Both the position numbers and the translations under genes were made by a program. The notes beneath the pieces were generated by a model. The model saw nothing but the letters and a program-made list of their open reading frames with translations. It made no database searches and was not told the DNA's origin. From Chionoecetes opilio (Eukaryota; Arthropoda; Malacostraca; Decapoda; Majidae): DNA of 64,000 nucleotides. Of this stretch, positions 12,316-23,519 are shown piece by piece. Position 1 is the first letter of the stretch. Each line of letters starts with the position of its first letter. The stretch is taken from contig JACEEZ010016428.1 of NCBI GenBank assembly GCA_016584305.1, forward strand, positions 32,501-96,500, read 5' to 3'.

Positions 12316-12640
12316 TTACCTTTTAAATTTCATATTGTGAAGCCGCACTGTTTGAGTAATAAAGGACATAAGATGACGGTTTTGGGTACAAAATGTTGGC
12401 AGCCTGAGTCTATTGCTGATGGGAATCAAATACTGTTTTAGGCCGTCATGTAGTGGATGCGTACTGTGCTTCCACCCTGAGTCTAGCTTGCTGGACAAAA
12501 GACAGCGATGGATGGAGTCAACGTCCATCAGGTGATTACCGATTATGCTTTCCTGACTAGACGTTCGGTCCTGATCAGTCTTATTGGCGTTTACTCGTGA
12601 CCCTAAAAGACAATACCGCCACACACCACATAATATTGAA
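12316..12640 (-). pseudogene. LINE reverse-transcriptase C-terminal fragment
   Basis: A minus-strand frame contains HSTHPLHDGL...RLRLPT...RHLMSFI..TVRLHN, the pattern of the extreme C-terminus of many non-LTR polymerases (HPL, then a Lys/Arg-rich RLRxP stretch, then SF.P.A.R..N). Only the tail is present; no RT or endonuclease motif adjoins. The clade is not decidable. Confidence 0.45.
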
Positions 12641-13146
12641 CTATAAAACATCGCTAACATTTTCGGATTAACATGAAATGTGTGTAATTTCCTCATGCAT
12701 TACATTCTACTAATTTGCTTCTTCATAACGTTGTCAACATGAACAAAGTTTATTGTTCAGACAAATCCCTAAATATTTGTACGAATCGAGCCGTTTAAAA
12801 ACGCTATGCTTAATAACAACTGAATATGAAGCAAAACTTTTCTTTCTGAAATACATTCTTTGGTTTTTCCAACATTCAGTTCCAGAAAGTTTTCAGTACA
12901 GTAACTGTGTCGCCTACAATGTGGTGTGTGCTCCACAATCCTGGTTATTCTGCTACCCACATTAAGTGGGAAAAGAAATATAAATGAATAAAAATAAAAG
13001 ATGTGAGAAAATATGTAAGTACTGGTTGGATCTGAATGAGAACGCGTTAATATATTTCTAATTGTAATATATTTAACTCTTTACTGTCTCACTTCCCAAC
13101 TTGTGTACATTCACAAACCGCCTTAATTCTAAGTATTCCTATCCCC
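12641..13146. other. Non-coding, no gene seen
   Basis: AT-rich sequence; short open frames on both strands overlap each other and have no recognisable domain. Confidence 0.4.
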
Positions 13147-13330
13147 TAACGATACCCACACGTAGTGCTCAAGTCGTTATTCTATCCTAATGTAGTCTGT
13201 TATCTCTGGTAAATTCAGTCGTACTGTTATCCCGCTAACGATACGCACACATAGTGCTCAAGTCGTTATTCTATCCTAATGTAGTCTGTTATCTCTGGTA
13301 ACTTCAGTCGCACTGTTACCACATTAACGA
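13147..13330. repeat. 89-bp tandem repeat, left part
   Basis: Two copies (starting 13147 and 13236) of a unit beginning TAACGATACGCACACATAGTG and containing TCAAGTCGTTATTCTATCC. The array resumes at 21431, so the 8.1 kb between is inserted DNA. Confidence 0.9.
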
Positions 13331-13528
13331 TCAATCAATCATTCAATCATTGGGGGCATACGCCGGGGGGCGCGTCGCCTCGCCCACCCTACGACGCCAC
13401 TCCCGGGGGTCACCACGCGCGAGTTCCCATGCAGGCTCCTTTCCCTTACCAAGCAGCTCTCGACAAGAAACATCAACTTGCCCCAACCACGAGCCTTGTG
13501 GGCGCCCCCTTGGCCTCCTCCACGCCGG
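13331..13528 (-). mobile_element. RTE-type LINE copy 1, 3' end
   Basis: On the minus strand this is the end of the polymerase frame: GRPQGSW, CRELLG, then RRVGEATRPPAYAPND and a stop, followed by a short (TGAT)n-type tail (ATGATTGAATGATTGATTGAT). A short 3' UTR with such a tail is typical of RTE elements. It continues, after a 6.7-kb insertion, at 20217. The same sequence ends RTE copy 2 near 26672. Confidence 0.85.
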
Positions 13529-13556
13529 GTGCCTTTGCCTACTTTTACCAGGAATC

Positions 13557-13601
13557 ATGGCTCCAAAACCAACACGCAACCAACAAGCGAAGCTGAATAG
13601 C

Positions 13602-13636
<35 letters not shown>

Positions 13637-14390
13637 ACAGGCAAGTGGTGGTGACGACATCAACCCGGAGCATGATGATGGTGATGTGACAGAGCTACTG
13701 TCCTCATTGTCTGAGGAATCACAATCACTTGTAAAAATCCTTACCCTTATCATCACCAAGCAATTTAAAGTTGAAATGGAAAACCTAAGGAGTGAAATTG
13801 ACTGTAAAGATGACCAAATCATGAAATTGAGTGACGAAGTGTTAACATTGAAAAACAAAGTAGAAGATCTGGAGTTAAACATTGACAATGTTGACCAGTA
13901 CGAGCGCCGTGACACCATCATTTTCAGTGGGCCGGTATTACCTGATGAAAATAGACAGGAAAATACCAACAATATCATTACCCATGTTGTCAAAGAAAGT
14001 TTGAAAATTGATATCAGTGAAACAGACATTAACATATCACATAGAATTGGATCACCACATTCCCAGTATAAACGCCCAATTATTGTCAAGTTAACAAATA
14101 GATCACTCAAACATGATTTAATTGGGGCCTGCATCCAGCTTAGGCCTCATCTCCACATCAACGAGAGCCTGACTCCAAAAAGGCTTAAGTTGTTCAAAAC
14201 AGTCCTATACATCAGAAAAGAACACAGGGACAAATTTCAACAGTGCTATACCAAGGATGGAAAAATAATAGTCAAACTAAAAAACTCCACCATCAAGAAT
14301 GTAATAGTTGACGAAAGGACCCTCTTCACTTTCCTAGATAAGTATCCACTTATGAAAGACACATATACACAGGCAACCCAGTCAACCTAA
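13557..14390 (+). CDS. LINE ORF1 protein (coiled coil plus RRM-like domain)
   Basis: 277 residues from ATG 13557. N-terminus basic (MAPKPTRNQQAK), then a polyglutamine run of 13 residues (CAG/CAA codons), then a predicted coiled coil around residues 80-130 (MENLRSEIDCKDDQIMKLSD...), then the ORF1 core: YERRDTIIFSG, ISHRIG, RPIIVKL, INESLTPKR. This order matches ORF1 proteins of L1/CR1-like LINEs, RNA-binding chaperones that trimerise through the coiled coil and package element RNA. The longer open frame that starts at 13350 reads through the antisense RTE tail, so the ATG at 13557, just inside the insertion boundary, is preferred. Intact, unlike ORF2. Confidence 0.85.
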
Positions 14391-14696
14391 ACTATTTACA
14401 CTAACTTTCACTGCATTCTGTTAAATATTCATGTGTATGACTATTGTCTTCAGCGGAAGTGTTAACTATCACCATAAACAACCATCATTTTCATTGTACT
14501 ACTACTAATTATGTTTCAGTCTTGATTTCATTATTCATATTTCCTTTCTTATATATACCTTTCTTTTCATTTCTTTCTATTATAGCTTCTTTTTTTCTAT
14601 TTTAAGTTCCGTTTCTATTATAGTTACCATTATTATACCATTACTAGCATTCTTACTCATTATATGAAAATCTCTGCATTTGTGATTATCATTATA

Positions 14697-14697
14697 A

Positions 14698-14754
<57 letters not shown>

Positions 14755-14853
14755 AATTATTATTATCATTATTTTATTATTAACATTATCATCATTGCCG
14801 TTATGGCTACTACTACATTGTTATTATTATCATTATTTTTATTATTATTATTA

Positions 14854-14893
<40 letters not shown>

Positions 14894-15131
14894 CATTATC
14901 AATATTATATTTATTGTCTTCACCGTCACTGTACATATGACAACTACCATCACAACTACTTAATGTCTGATAGACAGTAGACCACTTCTACATTTACTAC
15001 TAAACTCGTGCCATTATTGCTACACTAACGTTTTTTTTCCACCTTGTAACTTGCATTGTTCCTATCCAGCTTAGGATATTACCGTAGTCAGTATACTGTT
15101 TTTCTGTGTTACAAGTTATCATTGCCGTTAC

Positions 15132-15181
<50 letters not shown>

Positions 15182-15224
15182 CTTATTATTATTACTATTA
15201 TTATTATTATTATTATTTTTATTA

Positions 15225-15268
<44 letters not shown>

Positions 15269-15520
15269 ATTTTTATTATTATTATTTATATTAGTACATT
15301 ATTATTATTATCATTATTATTATCATTATCACTACTGGTGATATTTGATCATCATCATTACTGTCGTTGTGTACTTAATCAACTTCTGTTTTCATTATTA
15401 CATCATTACTATTGATGTTATCAATGTTATTGTTATTATCTTATTACTATTATTACTATTATTACTATTATTGCTATTATTATTATTATTATTTTATTGC
15501 TATTATTACTTTTATTGCTA

Positions 15521-15580
<60 letters not shown>

Positions 15581-16640
15581 TACTATTAGTATCTACTATC
15601 TTTATCATCATATTCATATATATATATATTTTTTTTTTATAATATTGATGTTATCCGTATCATTATCATTGTTGTTATTTTAGTATATTGATGTTATTAT
15701 TGGTCACTATCATTACCATTCTTTATCTTTTTGTTATCATTATTATTACTGTTATTATTGTCATTATTATTATAACTATTACTATTTTTATCATTTCTAC
15801 TACTACTACTACTAGTAGTAATGGTGGTAGTGCCTCTACTACTATGTCTACGTTTACTATTATCATTGTTACTTTAATTGTTCTGAGCATTACTGAAATG
15901 TTTTTTTTTCTTTCTTTTTCTCATTTATTAATGCTAACATCACTTATTATAATTATTATTAATATTGTTATTATTATTATTTTTAGTTATTAATATTGTT
16001 ATTATTATTATTTTTAGTTATTAATATTATTATTATTATTATTATTATCATCATCATCATCATCATCATTATTATTGTTATTGGTATTACTATATTATGG
16101 GTAGTATTATCGCTATTATTACCATTATTGCCAAAATTAGTAATATAACTTTGGTAGTATTATGCTGCTATCATTACTACTACTTTATTGTTCAAAGAAA
16201 TGGTGTTGTTGATTATGGAGGGAGGTGTTATCATTGTTACTAATTTCATTATTATTATATTTTTTCGGTATATTATTTATTGTAATAATTCTTTTTCTTA
16301 TTTTTATGCATCTTGTTATGATTATCACTATTATTATTATTATTATTATTATACTATAATCATTATTATTAATTTATTTTATTTTATTACTACTATCTAT
16401 ATAGGTACTCGTACATTATTATTATTATTATTATCATTGTTACCACTACTAGTATTATCATTATTTTCATTACTACTATACCTAATTATTATTTCTATTA
16501 CAAATATTACTTTAGTTTTTTATTATTACTATTACTATCGTTATTATTGGTATTAGCATTATTATTTTTGTTATTATTGTTATCATCATTGTCATTATCA
16601 TGTTATTTTCACTACTATCACTACTACCACTACTACCAAC
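14697..16640. repeat. 1.9-kb imperfect (ATT)n array inside the LINE
   Basis: Almost entirely ATT/TTA trinucleotides with CTA, ATC and GTT variants, including long perfect stretches (about 14697-14750, 15131-15170, 15525-15580). It sits between ORF1 and ORF2 of the CR1/L2-like element. The Leu/Ile/Tyr-rich open frames are artefacts. Confidence 0.95.
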
Positions 16641-16673
16641 TTTGAGACAGCTTAAAAAAAATATTTCTTATCA

Positions 16674-19600
16674 TTGCTCCATGCATATGTGTATATAACA
16701 TTAATTGTTTTGTATATGGTGTTGATTGCTTTCACTCAAACATATTTTTTCATTACATGGATCTCTACACATCCTTTATATTCTTTTATGCACCCGGCGC
16801 GGCAAGACGCGGCAAGACGCTGCGTTCTTTTTATCTTGCGCTTTTTCTTTTCTATTTTTTTTTCTCTTCACTTCTCACCTCAACACTTAACCAACATGAC
16901 CAACTTACACATACATGATCTGAATAACTCTGAACTCATGACTAATCTCTATTCATCCTTATTTAATCTTAATGATAACCCTAATCACAACAAAGAGGAC
17001 ATAGCATTACAAATAATTAATGCTCTTCATGGACACACTGACTTTAATAATATTTCACAGTATTATGACATTCATGCGTATAATAAATTAATTCCCCATA
17101 ACTCAAATAAACTAAATATATTACATATCAATTCAAGATCTTTACCTAAAAACATAGATAATATTGCAGCATTCCTTAATTCTTTATCCGCATCCCCAGA
17201 TATTTTGGCCGTTACTGAGACCTGGCTCAATGATACTAACAAACATCTATTTCAGCTACCTGGCTATAATTCTTATCACATGGTTAGAACCACTAGAGCA
17301 CACGGAGGAGTCACACTCTTTATATCACATAACATCTACTGTGAACAAATACAAGAATTAACAATTTTAAACGATTCTATAGAAATTAACACAATTAAAG
17401 TAACTGATAGCTTACATATTATGTGCAATATACAGACCACACAGTAAACATGAGGCAGTCGAAGATTTCACTAATATTTTATATACTCTTTTGCAAAAAG
17501 ATATCATTAAGAAAAATAAAACCGTAATTATTGGAGACCTGAATATCAAACTTACTTGAACACAGTACACATGCTCCAACAAATAATTTTCTTAGCACGT
17601 TGCAAACTATAAACTTTTTTCCACATATCTCACGACCAACACGCTTCCTGATAGCTCTAATTTAAGTAAACCATCTTTGCTGGACCATATATTTACAAAC
17701 TTTAATAGTAACTATACATCTGGAATAATACATTATCCAATATCAGACCACCTCCCAATATTCCTTAATATCTCTACGCCAATCAAATCACATAAACTTC
17801 ACAAAATTGTATTTAGATCGACAACTAAAACGAACAAGCTAATTTTTTCGAACAAACTAAGTGCTATTGAATGGAATGATTTGTTAATATCTACCTTAAA
17901 TTCTAACTTCAACAAGTTTCTTGAAAAAACTACATGAAATATATAATGAAAGCTTTCCTCTTAAAACAAAATTTGTAAGTGAGAAACGTTTAAACAACCC
18001 GTGGATCACTCAAGCAGTTATCAACTCCATAAAAACTAAAAACAATCTATACAAGGACTATAAAGTAGGTGCTGTTACTGAAGATTATTACAAACACTAT
18101 CGTAACACACTTAACCAAACTATTAGACAGGCCAAACAATCTTATTACACTAAGATATTTTGTAACTTTAAGAATGATACTAAAAAAATGTGGAACATTA
18201 TCAACCAACTTACCAATAACAACCGTAAATCTATTAAGATAGATAACGTCACATACAATAATAATAAACTAAATACTTCTCTAGATATTGCTACAGCGTT
18301 TAATGAATTTTACACAAATATTGCCCCTGAGTTAGACCGCGGTTTCCACAATCTACTACTGATCCACTTAACTTCCTTAGAGGTGACTATCCTAATTCCA
18401 TGGTAGTTCTTCCAGTCCATCCACAAGATGTTAAAGAGTCATTAATTCCCTAAAAAACAAAAAAAGTAACATTTATGAATCTCAACATCTATTATCAAAG
18501 AAAACAGAAACCAATTAGCAATACCATATCGATCTTATTCAATCAATCTATTAACAGAGGTGAATTTCCACAGTGCCTTAAGCATGCCTGTTATAACCTA
18601 TCCACAAAAAAGGTCCTAAAGATGTCTTAAGCAATTATAGACCCATATCACTGTTAAGTATTTTCTCTAAAATTTTGAAAAATTAATGAAAAAATCCCTA
18701 CTAAATTTTCTTGAGTCTAAAAATATTATGATCCCAGACAGTTTGGTTTTCGTACAGGCAGGAACACTTTACAGCTTTAAAAACTTTCACCGAGGAAATA
18801 TACACTAGCTTGGATTCACAGCATTCTCTTTTAAGCATCTACATTGATTTCACTAAAGCATTTGACACAGTAAGACATGATATACTACTTCGAAAAATTA
18901 CAACATTATGGGATACGAGGAACTGTAAATGATTGGTTTAGAGATTACTTATTCAATAGAACACAGTCAACAAAACTACTCGATAGTATATCACCATCAC
19001 TAACCGTCGATATGGGGTTCCCCAGGGAAGCGTGTTAGGTCCTATTTTATTCCTTATCTATATAAATGATATTTCCCTTATCTTTAACAACCTTAAAACC
19101 ATACTCTTCGCTGACGACTCAACCCTCTACATTACAGATACAAATCCAGTCAACATGATACACACTGCCAATTCTGAGCTCCAAATTCTTAAAAAATGGT
19201 GTCTAAGTAACAGATTGATTATAAATTTAAGTAAAACTTTCTACATGTTATTTACCAATAGGCCACTAAACTGCTTCCACCATTAATATATAACAACTCC
19301 ATCATTAAAAGAACTGAGACACACACACTCTTGGGTGTAACACTGGATGATTAAAATGACATTCAAACCTCATATAACAAACCTCATACTGAAATTATCA
19401 AGAACTATACCCTTCTATACAGAGTAAAAGATTTTGTACCCGACTATATAATGAAAACGCTTTACGATGCCCATGTCTTACCACATTTCCATTACTGTAC
19501 ACCAATCTGGTGCACCACTTACCCCACGCATTTACTGCCTCTATTAAGAATGCAGAAGAAACGACTAATTAGGATTATTACTGACAGTGACTTCTACGCA

Positions 19601-19911
19601 CATACACAACCCCTTTTAAACAATTACACACATTAAAACTTTTTGATATCAACAAATTAGAAATTGCAATCTATATGTTTAAAACTATTAACAGTGAAAA
19701 TAATGCATTACTGCAACAACCACATCACAATTATCCTACACGCACCCAACATAACATCCGTATTCCAATACATAGCCTAACAATGTTCCAACATTCACTC
19801 TCTTATCTTGGCCCTAAAACATGGAATGCTCTTCCAGATGACGTAAAAGTTCTTCCTTCACTATATTCTTTTAAGAAACATCTTAAAAAATACATGCTGA
19901 ATAAATACTAA
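16674..19911 (+). pseudogene. CR1/L2-type LINE ORF2 (endonuclease-RT), frameshifted
   Basis: Pieces in order: AP-endonuclease start (LNILHINSRSLPKNID, then AVTETWLND, at about 17116-17240), catalytic GDLN (about 17536), SDHLPIF (about 17745); linker region 17921-18406; RT with NYRPISLLS (about 18633), FGFRTGRNT, YIDFTKAFDTV (about 18839), PQGSVLGPILF (about 19020), the catalytic LFADDST (about 19103); C-terminus YLGPKTWNALPDDV...FKKHLKKY to stop at 19911. At least four frame changes interrupt it (for example near 17440, 17920, 18410 and 19380), so it is not functional. Role when intact: nicking and target-primed reverse transcription. Confidence 0.85.
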
Positions 19912-20216
19912 CTACACGTCACAAATGATTAAAATTTTGTGATGCTATGTCAGTTATTTGTTGTTTCGTGAGTTGTGCCAACAACCTGTTGTTGACAGTC
20001 ACAATGATGGAGGGGTTGGGAGTGTTCTCGTACTTGTTTAATGTTATATTTATGTTACATACTAGATTCAATTTATACCATAATTGATCAATTATTGCCC
20101 GAAAAGCTTGCTTCCTATGGGCTGCCTTAATGCTACAAATTATTGTATAGATAATATATAAGATGTACTGTTAAGGCATAATAAAATGTTTCAAATGTTT
20201 CAAATGTTTCAATGTT

Positions 20217-21430
20217 TCCACGCCGGATTGTCTCTTACAGATACAACCCGATGGGAAGGATCGGTTTCAGGGTAGCGTGCCACATGCCCATATAGCCGAA
20301 GTTGGCGCTGACGGACTATGCAGGTAATAGGCCTCGATTCAGTCTCACGGTGCAATCGCTGATTTGACACGTAATCATCCCAGCGATACCCCATGATTCT
20401 GCAAAGACACTTATTACCAAAGGCATTGATTCGTCTCTTCAAGTCACTATTTAGTGTCCATGTCTCACAACCATAGAGTAAGACAGGGATCACAAGCGAC
20501 TTGAAGATCCGGATCTTTGTCCTTCTGCACAGGTACCGACAACGCCAAATACTCCCGCTGAGCGAGTCCATAACACCGTGGGCTATGCCAATCCGCCGTA
20601 AGACTTCTTGACGTGACCCGCCGTCATTATAGACTGCGCTACCAAGGTATGTAAAGCTTTCCAGGATCTCAATATCCTCGCCACACGCATGAACAGACTG
20701 TACTGCTTCATTTAGTAAGTCTCCAAATACCTGGACCTTGGTCTTGAGCCAGGAGACCTCAAGTCCCAAAGGCTTTGCCTCCTCGTGCAGCGCCTCGAGA
20801 GCCATCACCAGGACCTCCAGCGACTCAGCAAAGATTACTGCATCATCGGCAAAAACAAGATCGGTGATCTTGGTGTTGCCGACGGATGCTCCACAATCAC
20901 TTTGATCTACAACCTTGTCCAATACCCAGTCCATACAAGCGTTGAAAATTGATGGGGCAAGGACGCACCCTTGCCTCACTCCTGTATTCACAGGAAAGAA
21001 GCTGGATACACCTGCCCCACACTTCACAGCACTCTCAGTCCCAGAATACAGACCAGTTATCAAACCAATAGTCCTTGCAGGAATCCCTCGAAGTCGCAGA
21101 AGATCCCAAAGTGACTCACGATGCACTGAGTCAAACGCCTTCTTGAGATCAACATAGGCTGCAAGCATCCCCTGTCGAAACTCACGTCGGCGTTCCACCA
21201 GGACACGAAGCGCTAGGATACGGTCCGTTGTTGACTTACCAGGCGTGAACCCAGACTGCTGAGGTCTCTGATGCTTCACCAGATGACTGCAAATCCGTGT
21301 CAGCAATAGATGGGCAAACACCGTGCCTGGTACGCTGAGCAGTGTAATACCGCGGTAATTGTTGCAGTCCTGACGGTCCCCTTTCCCTTTCCAGATAGGG
21401 ACGACCAGCCCCCTTTTCCAGGGGGCTGGT
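20217..21430 (-). mobile_element. RTE-type LINE copy 1, RT body (5'-truncated)
   Basis: The minus frame 20209-21435 encodes a 5'-truncated reverse transcriptase: NYRGITLLSVPG, QSGFTPGKSTTD, YVDLKKAFDSVHRESLW, GVRQGCVLAPSIFN, catalytic LVFADDAVIF, ESFTYLGSAV, YGCETWTL and RQRQLRLYGHVARYP. It continues into the 3' end at 13331-13528 once the CR1/L2 insertion is removed. Nearly identical to RTE copy 2 (26672-29262). It is open from the truncation point to the insertion. At 21393-21430 the truncated end carries an inverted filler (see findings). Confidence 0.9.
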
Positions 21431-21568
21431 CGCACACATAATGCTCAAGTCGTTATTCTATCCTAATGTAGTCTGTTATCTCTGGTAACTTCAGTCGCAC
21501 TGTTACCACATTAACGATACGCACACATAGTGCTCAAGTCGTTATTCTATCCTAATGTGGTCTATCAC
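21431..21568. repeat. 89-bp tandem repeat, right part
   Basis: Resumption of the array at CGCACACATAATGCTCAAGT; the next unit starts at 21512 (TAACGATACGCACACATAGT). It flanks the RTE insertion. Confidence 0.9.
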
Positions 21569-22098
21569 ACGTCCAAAGTTCCCTCTCACTCTTTTTCTGT
21601 TTCCCTTCTCACTCCGCTGCCTCACACGGCTGGCTGTCATACGCTGCAGTCTCACACACTGCTAATTTGGGACCGCCTTGGGCCACCATGTCCACCAACA
21701 GCTCCTACCTTGGGACCCTGGATAACATTCCATTAGTACTTATGTCAACAAAAAAATCACCAGTGAATCACACCTACATCTCTACCCTATAAACCTTCTG
21801 TCACATACCTTTTCCAAGGGCGAGAATATCACCTCCCAGAGGCGACTTAATCCAGCGAGTGTCTGGCTGCTTCTAAGGCTATCATGACGTTAAACTCCCC
21901 TTCTCACTTCGCTTCGATACGTGGCTAATTACTACTGGCTTAAAATATAACCCTCTCTTACTAACTAGTGATTCGGGACTGAGGAGTGGAGGAAAATGAC
22001 TTGTTTCGATGATTGATAATTATAAGTTACTTCACCTCTTCCCCTATTAACGTAATTTCCCGCGTTACATAACCAAAGAACTTATTCAACTGGCATAT

Positions 22099-22173
<75 letters not shown>

Positions 22174-22342
22174 TGTGAGGTAGCGCGTCATTTGTTTGTA
22201 CAGAAGCAATTGTAAATGACACAGAAAGTGTGACATACGTTTACCAATAAATCTCCCGCTCATACATGAATATTGAAGATTTTTTTGTTTGTATTTTTGC
22301 TTAATGCTGAAGCTGCATATCCTGTTTCACATTGTAACATAC
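21569..22342. other. Non-coding; (TA)n microsatellite
   Basis: Contains (TA)n at about 22096-22171. I searched the minus strand for the expected final sulfotransferase exon (a GDWKN-type motif) and did not see one. Confidence 0.5.
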
Positions 22343-22623
22343 CTTTTCTGATGAAGTCGTGTGTCCCCTCTTTTTTCGCACGTTCGGAACAAGACTCGGG
22401 TGGAGGGTTAACAGATTTCCTGCTTTTCATTTGCGAAATATTGGTATGTCGGCCACTTGCTGCAGCTGGTGCTCAGTCAGACCCGTCCCAAGGAAGGCGT
22501 TGAGGCGCTTAAGCTCTCTCATTAGATTTTTTTTCATGTCCTCGTAGAAGAGGAAAAGAATGTTGCGGTGATTCCGTTTGGCCCATGCCTCCTTCAGGTG
22601 TTCCCAAAAAGGCGCCTGACAAC
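22343..22623 (-). CDS. Sulfotransferase exon (C-terminal part), frameshifted
   Basis: Third visible exon of the sulfotransferase. Acceptor CCAACAG at 22624-22630, donor GTATGT at 22342-22337. It codes for PFWEHLKEAW, ILFLFYEDMK, ELKRLNAFLG, TEHQLQQVAD and then, one frame over, HTNISQMKSR, SVNP and THDFIRKG, all typical of the Sulfotransfer_1 C-terminal half: the WEH helix, FLFYEDM, FLG and HTSF-like segments and the RKG that starts the conserved RKGxxGDWK loop. One nucleotide appears missing near 22448; read literally, the frame stops at 22428-22430. The remaining loop exon was not found. This could be a sequencing error or a pseudogene. Confidence 0.85.
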
Positions 22624-23091
22624 CTGTTGGATAACATTTTTAAAAGCGTCATCTTTGCTGTGAACAACCTCTAACATTATGAAGTATAGAAAGATTTAGA
22701 GAGTCGATTTGGGAAAAGGTTGTAGCATGAGAGGTACTAAAAGTGAAATAGCAAAATATTATGATACTCTCTTCTAGAAAGTTAAAGAAAAAAACCATAA
22801 CTATATGAAGACGTTTTTATCCCGCAATGAAGGAGCTTGATGATGCACGTAATGATTAATCTTTAATTAGTCTATTGAATAGGCCGTGAATGGCAAACAG
22901 TAAAACTTTATGTGGCCGGGAAAGCAGTCATCAGGGGCAGATGCAGAAACCACAAACAAGACTGACATTATCTCCCTCCCTATGAACATCGCATATCCGT
23001 GTGTTTGAAATATAATCATAGATTAAATGACTAAATAGGGTTACGATGTAATGAGACACCAATCAGGAGATCAAGTTGAAAAATATCTTAC
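22624..23091 (-). other. Sulfotransferase intron
   Basis: 468-bp intron between the two 3'-most visible exons. No other feature recognised. Confidence 0.7.
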
Positions 23092-23218
23092 ACAAGTCTC
23101 GGCACCAGAAGTCAAGAAATTCCGGGAAGTTGCCTATGAATTCGGCCGATGCTAAGGAACACTGGTGGTGATAATAGGAGACACACACGTCACGAGGGTT
23201 CCTGGCCACGTACACCAC
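23092..23218 (-). CDS. Sulfotransferase exon (PAPS 3'-phosphate binding motif)
   Basis: Acceptor CCCATCTAG and donor GTAAGA frame a 127-nt exon coding VVYVARNPRDVCVSYYHH then a GNFPEFLDFW segment. The RNPRDVxVSYYHH segment is the 3'-PB motif of cytosolic sulfotransferases: its Arg and Ser contact the 3'-phosphate of PAPS. The exon enters in phase 0 from exon 24961-25156 and leaves one nucleotide over, which the next exon completes to Cys. Length between motifs matches the family. Confidence 0.93.
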
Positions 23219-23470
23219 CTAGATGGGGAGAAAGAAAACCTATTGGAGTAATCTGGCTGTCATACACTCTTTACAGGTGAGAAAGAAAAAAATACAAGAG
23301 AATAATATGACCTACCCACATAATACGATCAGCATAAAAGATGAAAATAATGTAGGTAACTAGAAAATCAAAGATGCGTAAGGTTCATTAAACCAATCTT
23401 TACTAGAAAACACTTCCATTATGTGAAAAGTGCATTATATGAAGATAATATATATTTTTCATTATATGAA

Positions 23471-23519
<49 letters not shown>

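Larger units (their letters stand above)
13529..20216 (+). mobile_element. CR1/L2-type LINE inserted in the RTE copy
   Basis: A 6.7-kb non-LTR retrotransposon bounded by a 10-bp direct duplication, TCCACGCCGG (13519-13528 and 20217-20226), lying inside the RTE 3' region. Order: short 5' leader, ORF1 (13557-14390), a 1.9-kb ATT-rich array, endonuclease/RT ORF2 broken by frameshifts (16674-19911), 3' UTR, and a 3' tail of AAATGTTTC repeats. Tandem 3' words rather than poly-A, and the RT C-terminus, favour the CR1/L2 group; the exact clade is inferred. The conserved 10-bp duplication shows insertion after the RTE copy. Confidence 0.85.

Noticed and set aside
13350..13556. Upstream extension of LINE ORF1 to a start at 13350
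   Set aside because: It reads the antisense strand of the RTE 3' end across the insertion boundary at 13529; the ATG at 13557 is the element's own.
20915..21157. Plus-strand open frame of 80 residues, repeated at 27549-27791
   Set aside because: Antisense shadow of the RTE reverse transcriptase; it recurs only because the RTE does.
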